Part shown: positions 23,535 to 33,976 of the stretch, piece by piece
Position numbering within the stretch: position 1 is the first letter of the stretch
Layout of the letters: the number at the start of each line of letters is the position of its first letter
Assembly (NCBI RefSeq): GCF_036711975.1
Contig: NC_091967.1
Coordinates: forward strand, 18,538,001 to 18,602,000
Direction: 5' to 3'
DNA: 64,000 bases
DNA from: Onthophagus taurus
Lineage: Eukaryota; Arthropoda; Insecta; Coleoptera; Scarabaeidae
Program-made: the position numbers and the translations under genes
The notes under the pieces: generated by a model
What the model was told of the DNA's origin: nothing
Seen by the model: the letters and a program-made list of their open reading frames with translations, nothing else
The model's database searches: none

Positions 23535-23645
23535 TATATACAGTGTGTTAATTAATTAACGTATTTATTTTATAATATGCGATTTGCATATTGCAATAGC
23601 AATACTGTGATATTGGTTGCATACTTGTAATGATGACGTCGGGTT
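23535..23645 (+). repeat. Dispersed element end shared with 35815-35886
   Basis: The end TATATACAGTGTGTTAATTA at 23535 is the inverse of the end at about 35865-35886. A shared inner block (tattggttgcatacttg.aatgatgacgtcgg) occurs in both. The two copies look like the left and right parts of one inverted-repeat element family. Confidence 0.5.
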
Positions 23646-24949
23646 GGGTTGGATTGGTTATGCATGAGAATATTAATATTAAGTTTGCATTAAGTTTGAC
23701 TGACATAATTTGAGTGTAGGTTTTTTTTATTAGGTTTTAGATTAAGAGTGTTGGGTTGGATTTGGCAGAAGATCTGTTGGGGTTGGTTTAAATGTGGATG
23801 AGTTGGGTTTTTCAATATGGGTGCGTAGAGTTTAGTCTGCGTTGGATGATGCTTCAATATAGTTTTAGTCTTAAGTTTGGATGAGCTCATATTTATTAAA
23901 TAATAACTAACTTTTATATTTTAGGATTTAGTTCAGTTGGGTTTTGCAGTATTACTTTGAGTTTGAATTAGTTCCGTGCAAATTGAATATCACATTCGAA
24001 TATCATTTACGTTTTTCAATAAACTGAAAAAGGTGTTTAAACTAGCAAAATTTACCAATACTTGTTATAAGACTTGATTTAACAAAGCGTAATTAGCAAA
24101 TGTTGAGTTAATAAAGTGAATGATGCATTACTTAATCAGAAAGTTTGTGTGAACATCATGTTAAACTTGGATTATTTAAATACATATGAACAAGAAGTGA
24201 ATTACATTTTATTGAAAATGTACCATATTATTTGAAGTGAACTCATTTATTCAATCTGAAGATATTGATAAAGATATTTATTAACGTATTAGATAGTTAT
24301 GTACCTAATCACGTGTTGTATGATATCAGATTATTTATGATCCAATTACAATTTATCTAACATAAGACACCTGACGATGCATCATCTGATTTGCTTTATC
24401 ATTTTAAATCTGCGTGATTTACAAATTATAAGACTTGGGTTGTATGTGATATTGTTAATAACAGTAAAATTAATGTTGTATTTCTATAAGTTAGAAAGAA
24501 ATTTTAAATATATATATTTTGGTATAGGCAACCCAAATTACAACTTTGAACGAAATATCAATTTTAATTATTTTTTATATAATAACTGAGTCTATTTAGT
24601 ACAAAGAATAATTATCTATCATTTTTTATAAAAAAATATTTTTAATATGCTTTATTATTAAAAATTTGTTCAAATTAAAACGTAAAAGGTAAAACACGTA
24701 TAGCTGAATCATCATAATTCAACATCGTAAAAAATATAGATTAGAATCGTATTAGAAATTAGTAAAAATGTAACCTATTTCCTTATCTTGATATTAATTA
24801 ATAAATAAATTGTGGAAAATATATTGTGGACTTTGATCTACAAGATTCCGGTTATTAAATCATCGCAGGGAATTTCGTTTTATTTTTATTTTTTTATTTG
24901 TTTTACATAACCTAAAACCTCGAACTATGACAGTCCGCGACAATTACGT

Positions 24950-25020
24950 CATTCTTATCTACTAATTCGGCCTAATATTGTTTGAATTTTGGCTGGACGA
25001 TAAGAGGAAAACTTATCTCG
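24950..25020 (+). promoter_or_regulatory. GATA-motif cluster upstream of the S1P phosphatase
   Basis: Three GATA sites lie within 65 bp: CTTATCT at 24954, GATAAG at 24999 and CTTATCT at 25012. They are 115-180 bp upstream of the start codon, in a segment less AT-rich than its surroundings. Insect GATA factors drive gut and fat-body genes. Use as an enhancer or promoter is an inference. Confidence 0.35.
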
Positions 25021-25132
25021 TCGTCTGGCACTTGAACCGGAATATAACCAGATTAGTGTTCAATGGGGTCTTAGCACATCCACAATTACCAGGAAATTTA
25101 AAAGATAGTTGTCTCCTTTAAACTATTTAAAA

Positions 25133-25687
25133 ATGGAAGTGATAGAATATTTAAAAAGTTCGGAATTAGTCGCGGATATACAACAATATTTCGGCATACA
25201 TTTACCTCATTTGGAAAAGAAAAACGAAAACAACTTTACCAACAATAAGGGAAAATCCAAAGAAGACAATCCCCCTTATGTAATTACAAACAAATTATGG
25301 TATTATTTATTTAAACTTGGCACCGAATTGGGCGACGAGTTATTTTATTCCTTATTTATACCATTTTGGTTTTGGAATGTTGATGGATTTGTAGGAAGAA
25401 GAGTTATTTTTGTTTGGGCGATTGTTATGTGGATTGGGCAAGCTATTAAGGATATTGTAAAATGGCCTCGACCAGGTTTTCCTTCAGTAAAACTACAGAA
25501 AAAATGGGCGTTGGAATATGGTATGCCTTCTACACATGCCATGGTTGGAATTTCGATTCCTTTCTCAGTTTTATTATTTACCATGAATCGATATCAATAT
25601 AATGTGTCTATTGGGTTAACACTGGCTATTTTATGGTGTACATTAGTATGTATCAGTCGGTTATATCTTGGAATGCATACTGTGTTG
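25133..25687 (+). CDS. Sgpp: S1P phosphatase exon 1
   Basis: This exon encodes residues 1-185, including all three phosphatase motifs. It ends phase 0 at CTGTGTTG|GTAAGT. Confidence 0.92.
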
Positions 25688-28600
25688 GTAAGTAAAGAAA
25701 TACAATATAATATATTTAATAGAAAATATCTATCAAATATCTAAGTTGGTATTCTAATATGCAGGGTATTAAAATATGGTAGGTATTGACATTTATTTTT
25801 TTCTTTAAATACATTAACAAAATTGGCAAAGAATAAACTGAATAAAAAGGTAAGTTTAAAACTATTTTATAACATTGATTCAAAATCAAAAGGTTAATAG
25901 CCCAATATCTAATGTGCGATAAACTGTTTGATACATTTAAAAACACTTACATTCTTTTAAGAGTGACTAATTCATAACTTTAAATATATACTAAACATAT
26001 CTTCATGATGTCATTTATGACAAATCAGCAGGGGGCAGTTCTTCTTCACCTGAGCTTCATGATATAAGGCTATGATGATAGAATATTTAACTGCATTAGA
26101 AGGCGCATGATAATTATTTATATTGGAGATACATACAGGGAAAACCCCAATTAAGTATCCAATTAGTACAAGAAAAACAACAACAATAAAAAGAAAATTA
26201 AATACAAACTAAATTAATGACAAATACTCAAGCTCAATGCGCTCAAAAACTCTTTGTGAAACCACAAATAAATCAAAATTAGTACAATAACTATTGCAGA
26301 AGTGACACCTGTAGTAACATTGATGAATTTGTATATGCTGTAAAGTTAGAGGCAAGTAGCTTGAAGAGAGACGCCACTTGAGTAGTATAAGTCAACTGCA
26401 AGACCAATTTGTATAATAATATATCAAATACACAGCGGCGATTCCTCAACGAAGTAATCCCAAAAACCAAGTAGCGCTGGACATATGAACAATAAGGGAG
26501 ATTAAATTTGTGGGCCAAATATCTCAAACACCTCCTCTTCAAAGCCTCAATACAATCCACATATACGGCGTACAAAGGTTTCCAGACCATGGAGCAAAAT
26601 TGAAAAGACTATCGACATACGCCACATCCAAGGAAACGATGCTATTTATCGATATAATGGTATACAAATAATTAAACCTAATCGTTTTGAAGCATCCAAT
26701 ACAACCGCGTCTATGTGGTCACAGAAAAGAAGGTTTGAGTCAAGCACAACATCAAGGTCTTTAATAATTTGAGAAGTAATATTCATATAATTAGTTCCCA
26801 GGCGATACTTAAAATTTGTAGGGTATCACTTTGTACTAAATGCAATTTGATAGCACTTTCATAATTAAGAAACAAATAATTATTGAAGCAATAGTCTTGC
26901 AGACACTAAAGATCCTCCTCAAGTATAAAATTGGAGTGGTGACAACACGCATTGATACCATTAATATAAGCTAAGAATAAAATGGGAAACAAAATTATCA
27001 ACCGTCACTACTTGGCGTCTACATGATATAAAAAACTCATAATAGTAAGCTATTGGGTAAAAAAAAGGTGAAAGATTTATTCACATTGAAGTGAAACCAG
27101 AGTATCAAACTTGTCGACTTTGCAATGACTAGTCAGAGACTGCTGAATATACTTAAATACAGAGGCCGCCTAAGACACAACATTTTCGGTAAAGTTCGCC
27201 TGATACCTACCGACATAAAGGAACCTTGGAGTAATACTAAGGTTCATCAAGGACCTACATTTGCCCTAAACCACAGAATAATACAGAAACGAAACTGCCC
27301 TTTAAATGTGAAACTCGGCCGCCATCTTGATGGTAGTTATATTAGCGAGATCATTAATGTTAAAACAAAACAAACGTAGTTATAATGTAAATCATATTAA
27401 GTTAAGTATTGTAAATAATACATGATTTACCACCTAAAATACAGTTTTAATTTCCGTGTCTGTAAATCAGCTGCAAAAGAACTAAAAAAAAAGGCGCCAA
27501 ATCATTTGCTTTGTTAACTACCAACAAGATGGTGAATCTGTACACCTCCAACATCAAAGAAGCCGACAGCGCTGTCGTTTCTGTATTATTCTGTGCCTAA
27601 ACCATGTATGAAACCATAATATTTTTGGTATTCCATTTTCTATTCGATTTTATCGTGCCATACGTATCTGTTGAGTGTAAAACGAAAAAATTTGCCCACT
27701 CATCTAAGGAATAAATATTGTCGATAATTAGGCAATTTCATTACAAGTGGTTGACATAAGCACCTGGTTATATTGAGACTCGCCGACAATTCTTCTTTTC
27801 CCTGTATGTATTAGTGAAGACCACATACATACCCAGATGTGGATTCGCAGAGAAAATAAGTTTTTATTCCATATCTGGAACGTTTCATGAGAATGTATTG
27901 TACCCAACCCAATCTTCCTTTGTACAACGTAAGACTTTCGTCAATTGTTACATGATGTTCTGGCCAAACTTTGTTTAGTTTTGGCTGTAGGTGAGGTCTT
28001 TCTTTGTCGTAATTGCATTGCATATTTTCGCCATGCAGTTGCATATGACAGATATGAAAAATATCGCAAAACAAAAGCGATGCGGTATTATCCAAGCTAT
28101 TAAATGATGTCAAAGATATAGCTCATCGTCTAACTTTCTGAGATAGCGGGAATTTTATGTTTCCCTATGGCAGTTATGTCCCCTTGCGGTCGAATTACGA
28201 ACTTCAAAATAATTTCCAGCTATTTTTTTTTGCCCACTTTGCCTATAAGGATTTTTTTCCCAAACATATAGGCTACTACTTAACGGAACACCCCCGGTAT
28301 ACTACGCCTGCCCTTACCACAGAATAACCAGAACTGACAGCTTTGTCGGTTGATGTTTTAGATTGGCGAGTTTGGGTCCTCGATGCTTTGGCGCCATGTA
28401 TGGCTCCACTGTTTCAGCCATTTTATTGGAGTTTATAATACAGGTTCACACGCTTAAATTTGTATCGTAAAAGAATTATTTATACACAGCATTTTTTTTT
28501 GTGTTTATACTATTATTTTATTTAATAATATAATATACATACACAATTTATATATAAAAGTAGAATTGCAATATAAATTTTTTTAATCCATCGTTATTGA

Positions 28601-31212
28601 TAATTTTAAGGACAGAATTACACGTTCTTAGTAATTTACCCAAACAGTTAATGATAAGAAACATTATTTAATTATTTGAGATACACGTACTTATATAAAC
28701 TTATGTATATATCATAAATAGACTTTAGGTTGGAGTCAATATTTCAAACTTTTATTAGTAAATAATAAACCGATGTGATATTAGCTCAAAATAAACTCCA
28801 ATAAAATGGCGATTCACAAGGCCCCATTTTGTCTAGACGGGCTCACTGTCATTTCTGGTTATTCTGTGCCCTTACTATAGGTGTTAATAGAGTTTTCTGA
28901 AGATTAAGTACTAAAACAAATTTTTCCATCAGATCTCTTAACCATGAGTTTTGTTGAATTTATCGGCTCAGCTTACTTTAATTGTAATTCTAATTCCACA
29001 CTTGCTTTTATGTCATGTATTCTCCTTAGTAGATGATTTACACTGAAATCATCTAACATTAACTCATATACATTTTTTTATAATTTGTGTCAATACTAGT
29101 ACCATGAATACAGTGCGTTTCAAAACTAACGGTTAAATTCGATAAAATCATTACGAACAATTAATGAAAAGATCGCTGAAACGGGTCTAAAGATTTAAAT
29201 TTTTTGGTGTATATTTTAAATTTTACTGTATATTTAAACCTGTGAATAAATAACTAGATAAGATTATACCATATTTTGAGCAACACGCTGCATCCAAAGA
29301 AATTTACATTTTACATAATTTTATATAGGTACCATCAAAATTTGAGTTTTGGATCACGAAGGATCTAATCTGTTTGATCAAGATGATGTAGTTCTTATTG
29401 CAATTCTGGAACCCAATAATTGAGGGAATTTGACGACAATGAGAAAACTATGATTATATATATCCGCGTCAAATGTAAGGCAAAACATAATTTTCCAGAA
29501 ATTGCGTTATGTACCTGTTAGTTGGCAAAGCTATTCTGTATTAGCACCATCTCTGCGGGCGTATGAAATGATTGTACATACTGGGTCATATTTTCCTTTA
29601 GGTCTTCTCTTTACTTGTTAAGATTCTGTTCAGTCATTACTATTCTTGAATCATGAAATTTCATGCCAGCAGTACAATGATTACGTAGGAAGTGGTCCCA
29701 TTGTCCAAACGTGACACATTTTCTGTAGCGGATAGAATTTTATCAACAATTCTTGCGGTTTTACATTTACGTCGACCATCTTGTATCGATGCTACAACAA
29801 TAGGATATATAGCCATTATGGTTCGCGTAATAAACACTACGAACAATTTATAAATTGATGCTAAATTAAATTTAGGTATTTTTTGTTTGTAATGAATCAT
29901 AAGTCATAACAAATATAGTAGAGCAATTATCTAAAAACAAACTATTACTGCCTATTAGTTTAATGATTTCATAATTAAATTTAAAAAATGTGTTTATCAA
30001 AATATAAATATAATGATATGAGGCGTTGAATAAAAAGGGCGAAGTAACTCGACATCGAACTAAAAATTTGTATATTATAGTATATATATCTTTAGTCTAT
30101 GATTTGAATGATGGTGAAGCGTTCTATGTGATATTTATATAAAGCTCGCCCTTTCGATTTGAAAGTCGAATATAAACAAAAAGCTCGATCTTAAGTAATA
30201 CGACTGTGGCTATAAACTTGGTCCACTTTAAGTAATATTTTCATTAATTCATTACTCTTATATAACCGACTTTACCTACAACCTTTTACTACCAATTTTA
30301 ATTTAAGCAAAAATAATATAATTGTCACTTAGGTATTTACTTTTAATTAGTTGACTAGTGAATATAATTTTTTTTTTGTTTACAGGATATAATTGCTGGT
30401 TTATTATTAGCTGGGATTATGATGATTCCTCTAGTACCCATCGTTAATCGTCTTGATAATTATTTTCTGACTCACCCTACCGGTCCACTTCTATGCTTGG
30501 TTTTGTCAGTATTAATTATTATTTACTATCCAAATAGTGGAAAATGGACGCCAACAAGGTAACACATTTATTTTGATGAACACAAATTTAATTCAACCCA
30601 ACCTTTTATTTATAAGAATCTCCATAAATTAGTTATATTTCAATCATAATGATAAACAATACTTTTAATTTATAATTATTGTTACATAATCATAACCTTC
30701 AAAACCACTTTAAATGCATATAATCAAAAAAATAATCTGAACAAGATATCCTTAATGATAAGATATTTTCACCAATTTAATTTAAATTTTTTAGAGGTGA
30801 TACTACAATGATTCTCAGCGTTTCTGTTGGTGTACAAAGCGGGGCTTGGTTTAATTATCAAACGGGAATAATGACAGCAGCAGAATTATCGCCGCCCTAT
30901 GCGATAATGTGGCCCAGTTACACCATGTTGGGGTGTATAATTTTAAGAACGATTTTGGGAATATCAGTTGTTTTAGGATTAAGAGCAATAGCCAAAGATT
31001 TTTTTTATAATTGTTTGTGTGCCATGTTAAGGTTAGATGCGGATGAATTAAAGAGTACTGAAAATACTTTAGAGAATGGCAGGAAAAATTTTGTAGAATT
31101 GGGAAGCAAGTACTTAATGTGTTCATCGATTGGATTTTGTATTTTATATGTTATTCCGTTGGTATTTCGTTACTTAAATATCGAGAGACCAACGTTTTAT
31201 ACGGAAATATGA
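25133..31212 (+). CDS. Sgpp: Sphingosine-1-phosphate phosphatase
   Basis: Three exons: 25133-25687, 30386-30558 and 30795-31212. Together they give 381 residues, with all splice phases agreeing. The protein is a multi-pass type-2 phosphatidic-acid-phosphatase family enzyme. The three catalytic motifs are present: KX6RP (K106..RP114, KDIVKWPRP), PSTH (132-135) and SRX5H (S175..H182, SRLYLGMH), with the last one at the end of exon 1. This arrangement, the preceding GDELFYSLFIPFW segment and the NYFLTHP motif of exon 2 fit sphingosine-1-phosphate phosphatases, which dephosphorylate sphingosine-1-phosphate at the endoplasmic reticulum. Intron 1 (4.7 kb) is full of transposon relics; intron 2 is 236 bp. 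The ATG context is AAAATGG. Confidence 0.93.
26280..26990 (-). mobile_element. LINE reverse transcriptase C-terminal relic (jockey/CR1-like)
   Basis: The minus strand reads KDLDVVLDSNLLFCDHI at about 26770-26700. The frame 26590-26291 then reads MVWKPLYAVYVDCIEALKRR, followed by RYLAHKFNLPY. This is the typical GVxLDSxLSFxxHI ... VWxPxYxxxIDxIExVQKRF order. It lies antisense in Sgpp intron 1. Confidence 0.6.
27080..27271 (+). mobile_element. LINE 3' end fragment, host of a miniature element
   Basis: The reading EYQTCRLCND is followed by RGRLRHNIFGKVRLIPTD and KVHQGPTFALN. It matches the C-terminus of the LINE at 1047-1801, without that copy's truncation of the segment after VRL. It is interrupted at 27271 by an inverted-repeat element. 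Confidence 0.6.
27272..27595. mobile_element. 324-bp miniature inverted-repeat element with 7-bp target duplication
   Basis: The ends CACAGAATAATACAGAAACG (27272) and the inverse ending at 27595 are flanked by CCTAAAC on both sides (27265-27271 and 27596-27602). It sits in the LINE 3' fragment and has no coding capacity. It is related to the element at 28318-28868. Confidence 0.7.
27660..28113 (-). pseudogene. piggyBac-like transposase relic
   Basis: The minus frame 28113-27811 contains VTIDESLTLYKGRLGWVQYI, then KRSRYGIKTYFLCESTSGY. This is the SIDExxxxFKGRxxxxQYxxxKRxxxGIKxxxL segment of the DDE_Tnp_1_7 (piggyBac) transposase, holding the first catalytic Asp. Downstream frames are broken and the rest of the protein is missing. 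Confidence 0.7.
28318..28868. mobile_element. 551-bp miniature inverted-repeat element with 7-bp target duplication
   Basis: The ends CACAGAATAACCAGAACTGA (28318) and the inverse ending ATTCTGTG at 28868 are flanked by CCCTTAC on both sides (28311-28317 and 28869-28875). The first ten bases equal those of the element at 27272. It lies next to the piggyBac relic. Confidence 0.7.
28876..30385. other. Remainder of Sgpp intron 1
   Basis: No exon or recognisable transposon. The minus frame 29900-29661 is open for 79 codons but matches nothing I recognise. Confidence 0.4.
30386..30558 (+). CDS. Sgpp: S1P phosphatase exon 2
   Basis: TTTACAG precedes DIIAGLLLAGIMMIPLVPIV, a membrane segment directly following the SRX5H motif. 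The exon ends in phase 2 at ACAAG|GTAAC. It is too short to be conspicuous as an open frame. Confidence 0.9.
30795..31212 (+). CDS. Sgpp: S1P phosphatase exon 3
   Basis: Acceptor TTTTTTAG|AGGTGATACT. The exon encodes the last three or four membrane segments (SVGVQSGAWFNYQTG onward) and the stop codon. Confidence 0.9.
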
Positions 31213-31349
31213 TAATAGGGTAGAAAGAAAACAATTTTAATTTATGTATCAAGATGGGAAACTCAAAATTTTTATGCAAATGTGCAATTAATCCATTTAG
31301 TGTATTATGTTTGGTAATACTTTCATTTCATTTCTTGGGAATCCTTTTT

Positions 31350-31860
31350 TCTCCCAACTGGTTGTTATCAAATCATTGAGTCTTCTTTCTGTTGCGTTTC
31401 CACTTTTTTGCATTTTCGACGTTCCTCATTTTTAGGAGCTCAGGAGTGATATTATCTTCTCCTGGGCCTTGTTATTTTTCATCCTTGCTGCACTTCTTCC
31501 ACTGCTGGGCCTTCTATCATAACTTCCGTCGTAATCACTCTCTTTATATTTGCTTCCTCTTCTCCCTGGTGGACAATGTTCAGTAATTCAGCGAAATGTT
31601 GCTTCCATCTCTCCATTTCACTTGGTACTTCTCCTTCTTTGCTGCTACACACGCTGTTTTTAGGCTAATACCCCAATTTCCATCTTAATTGTCCTGTCGA
31701 ATTTCCCCACTATCCTCTTTGCGAAGTTCCTCTGTATAAATCTTGTATTTCTCTGCATCATCCTCATCCACACTTCATTCTTCTCTTCTACAACTCTCTT
31801 ACACTCTGCATCGTACCATTCCACATTTCTACAATTCGTTCTTGTGCCTTGTTTAATCCT
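31350..31860 (-). mobile_element. LINE linker relic
   Basis: The minus strand gives MERWKQHFAELLN, then EEANIKRVITTEVMIEGPAV and, after frame shifts, PGEDNITPELLKN. This is the sequence between endonuclease and reverse transcriptase of RTE-like LINEs (WKxHFxxLLN ... KAPGxDxIxxELLK). Confidence 0.55.
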
Positions 31861-32682
31861 AATTCAAATTAAGTGCACATGAGCATTTAAAAAGACTCCC
31901 ACCGCGATGCATAAAATAAAAAATATCATTTCTCCTATTATTTCAAAAAACATGTTTTCTCCTCTGCTATTTTAATATAAAAATAGTGTTTCAGTACAAT
32001 TTTAAAAATTAATTATCAAAGATTTTGTTATGAACCTTCTTAATGTATAGTAAAATCATATTGTGATAAAAAATTGTTATAAAACTTTTATTAAGTTTTT
32101 TAAAAATGTATTAATTGAAAATGCAATAATTAACAAGAGTTTGCTTTAAAATTTATATTACCTCAGGTTGACTAGTTTATTGTTATCTATGTTTTAGTAT
32201 GTGCAGTATTTATTATATCTTATCAAAAAAAAATCTTATTTCCGATCGCTTCATACGACGATTTTTTGGCTTAACAAAAGACTAAGCAATTTGATCCACT
32301 TGTAATTAAGAAATACTGTAGATTATAAACAAAATCACAGAATGATACACGAAGGAGAAAACTTAAGAAGTGTAATGTAATATTTTCATTTTTAATCCAT
32401 TGATTGTACGATATAAAAAATATTAAACTTGTGATTTTAGAATATTTAGAGATAGGAATTTGCATCAGCCACGTGCTTCCAAGTATTTTAGTGACGTCGA
32501 AGGATCAAGGTTTCAGAAAAATATGGGAAATGGGAAATTTAAGCTCAAAATTTTTATAAATATGATCCTTTTTGTAATTTTTAATATTAGCAACTGCCAA
32601 ATAGATTAAGTCTCGATCCAAAGATCAACTTACTTAATAACGCGTGTTCAATAAAGTAAAATCTAAAAAAGGTATTATTTTA

Positions 32683-33666
32683 CAGGGTGTCACAAAAGTT
32701 CGTTAGTACGGTATTTCTGTTGTTAAAAACAGAATGGAAGCACATACAGACATGAAATTGGCATAAATTTTATTCAAACAATAATGTACAATCAAAATTT
32801 GTACAGGTCCGCAGATGCTTGAGGAATGCAGCCTCTGTGGCGGAGATGTACTCAACGACGAAATTTCAAGGGCGCTCTTCAAACTGTCGGGATTTTTGTG
32901 GGGAGTAGTACAGGCCTTGCTGTGAAAACAGAAAAGTCGAGGAGGTTCAAATCAAGCGAGTAGTGAGGTGGAATAATGGCTATAAAATCGGTCCTCCATC
33001 ACTGCTGAACCACCTTAGCCTTGTGCGCTGGCAATAAGTCCTGTTGGAATGTCCAGGGGTGAAACTAGCTCCATGGAAGCACTTCTTCCATCAGATCTCA
33101 TCAAGGCAGTTCTGGGAATTGACCTGATCCACAGAAATTATCTCGGTGGAAGTCCCTCTGGCCCAAATCATGACTTTGAGCAGCATGAGCCTTTCGGGAA
33201 ACGCTCGTTCGCTTCTTGAAGCGTTAGCACAAGAAGTTTGCTCAATTGTGAGTAACATTTCGTCAGTGTCTTTGAACTCCGTCACTGAGAAGCGTTTTTT
33301 GAAGTTCGCGACATCTCTGAAGGCTGTTCCGCCAAAGTGTGAGTCTTTTGCATCTTGATGCTACGATGTTTGACGATCCTGGGCAGAGATTCACGGATGA
33401 TATTCAGCTCCTTAGCCATTTTCTGGGACCTCTCATGGCATTTTGGCGGAACTTGTCCCAGATGCGCTTGACCATGGTGGGAGTCATGGTAGTCTTTGGT
33501 CTTCCACTTATGGGATGATCCTCGATGCTACCAATCTCCTGATAACGACGCATTGTACATTACATTGGATCTATACGATCTCCTAAGTCACCATACAAAG
33601 CACTAACAATAAGAACAATAATTACAATATCGCAAAATTAGGCTGTCGAACTTTTGTGGCATTCTG
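32683..33666 (-). mobile_element. mariner-like element, inactivated
   Basis: The ends CAGGGTGTCACAAAAGTTCG (32683) and the inverse of CAGAATGCCACAAAAGTTCG (ending 33666) are each preceded by TA, as expected for the Tc1/mariner target. The minus strand shows FQQDLLPAHKAKVVQQ, then PPHYSLDLNLLDF in broken frames. These are the conserved FQQDGAPAH and PPxSPDLNPLD motifs around the second and third catalytic Asp. Many stops and frameshifts make it a pseudogene of near-full length (984 bp). Confidence 0.75.
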
Positions 33667-33754
33667 TACTTTTTTGAACACATTATTAATTAATTTACTA
33701 TTAATGACTATGAAAATAAAGTCAAATCAAAAACCAAGTTAAGTGCATATTAAC

Positions 33755-33760
33755 TTTATT
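33755..33760 (-). terminator. Candidate polyadenylation signal of PIH1D1
   Basis: AATAAA on the minus strand, about 180 nt after the PIH1D1 stop codon and just before the mariner element begins on the other side. Confidence 0.4.
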
Positions 33761-33937
33761 GGTTTTTCAGCAAATTTGTTATTTAGTGCTAATTCCAAAG
33801 AAAAAATTTTATCACATTTTTAACATAATAAAACAATATTATTAATACTTGAAAGAAAAAGCTTAGGAACATATCAAAAATATATATAAAAAAACTCACT
33901 TGAGAATAGTGTACATTCCATTAGATTAGAAAATACT

Positions 33938-33976
33938 TTATGTTTTTTGTATTATTGGCATTTTTATTGTTAATAT
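33938..33976 (-). CDS. PIH1D1: PIH1D1 exon 5
   Basis: A 39-nt last exon after AACTTTCAG. It encodes ILTIKMPIIQKT and the stop, the final strand found at the end of PIH1D1 proteins. Confidence 0.8.
   Translation of the reverse strand: MLTIKMPIIQKT

Larger units (their letters stand above)
22140..25130. other. No gene seen before the S1P phosphatase promoter
   Basis: The open frames here are short and unrecognised. Around 23640-23950 the sequence is T/G-rich with recurring GGGTTGG. 23535-23645 contains a repeat shared with 35815-35886 (see separate entry). The minus frames 21932-22114 and 22483-22665 are open but match nothing I recognise. Confidence 0.4.

Noticed and set aside
29661..29900. 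79-codon minus frame as an exon
   Set aside because: Lies antisense in Sgpp intron 1, no recognised domain and no convincing splice sites.
33146..33358. 70-codon + frame at 33 kb
   Set aside because: Antisense shadow of the mariner transposase relic.
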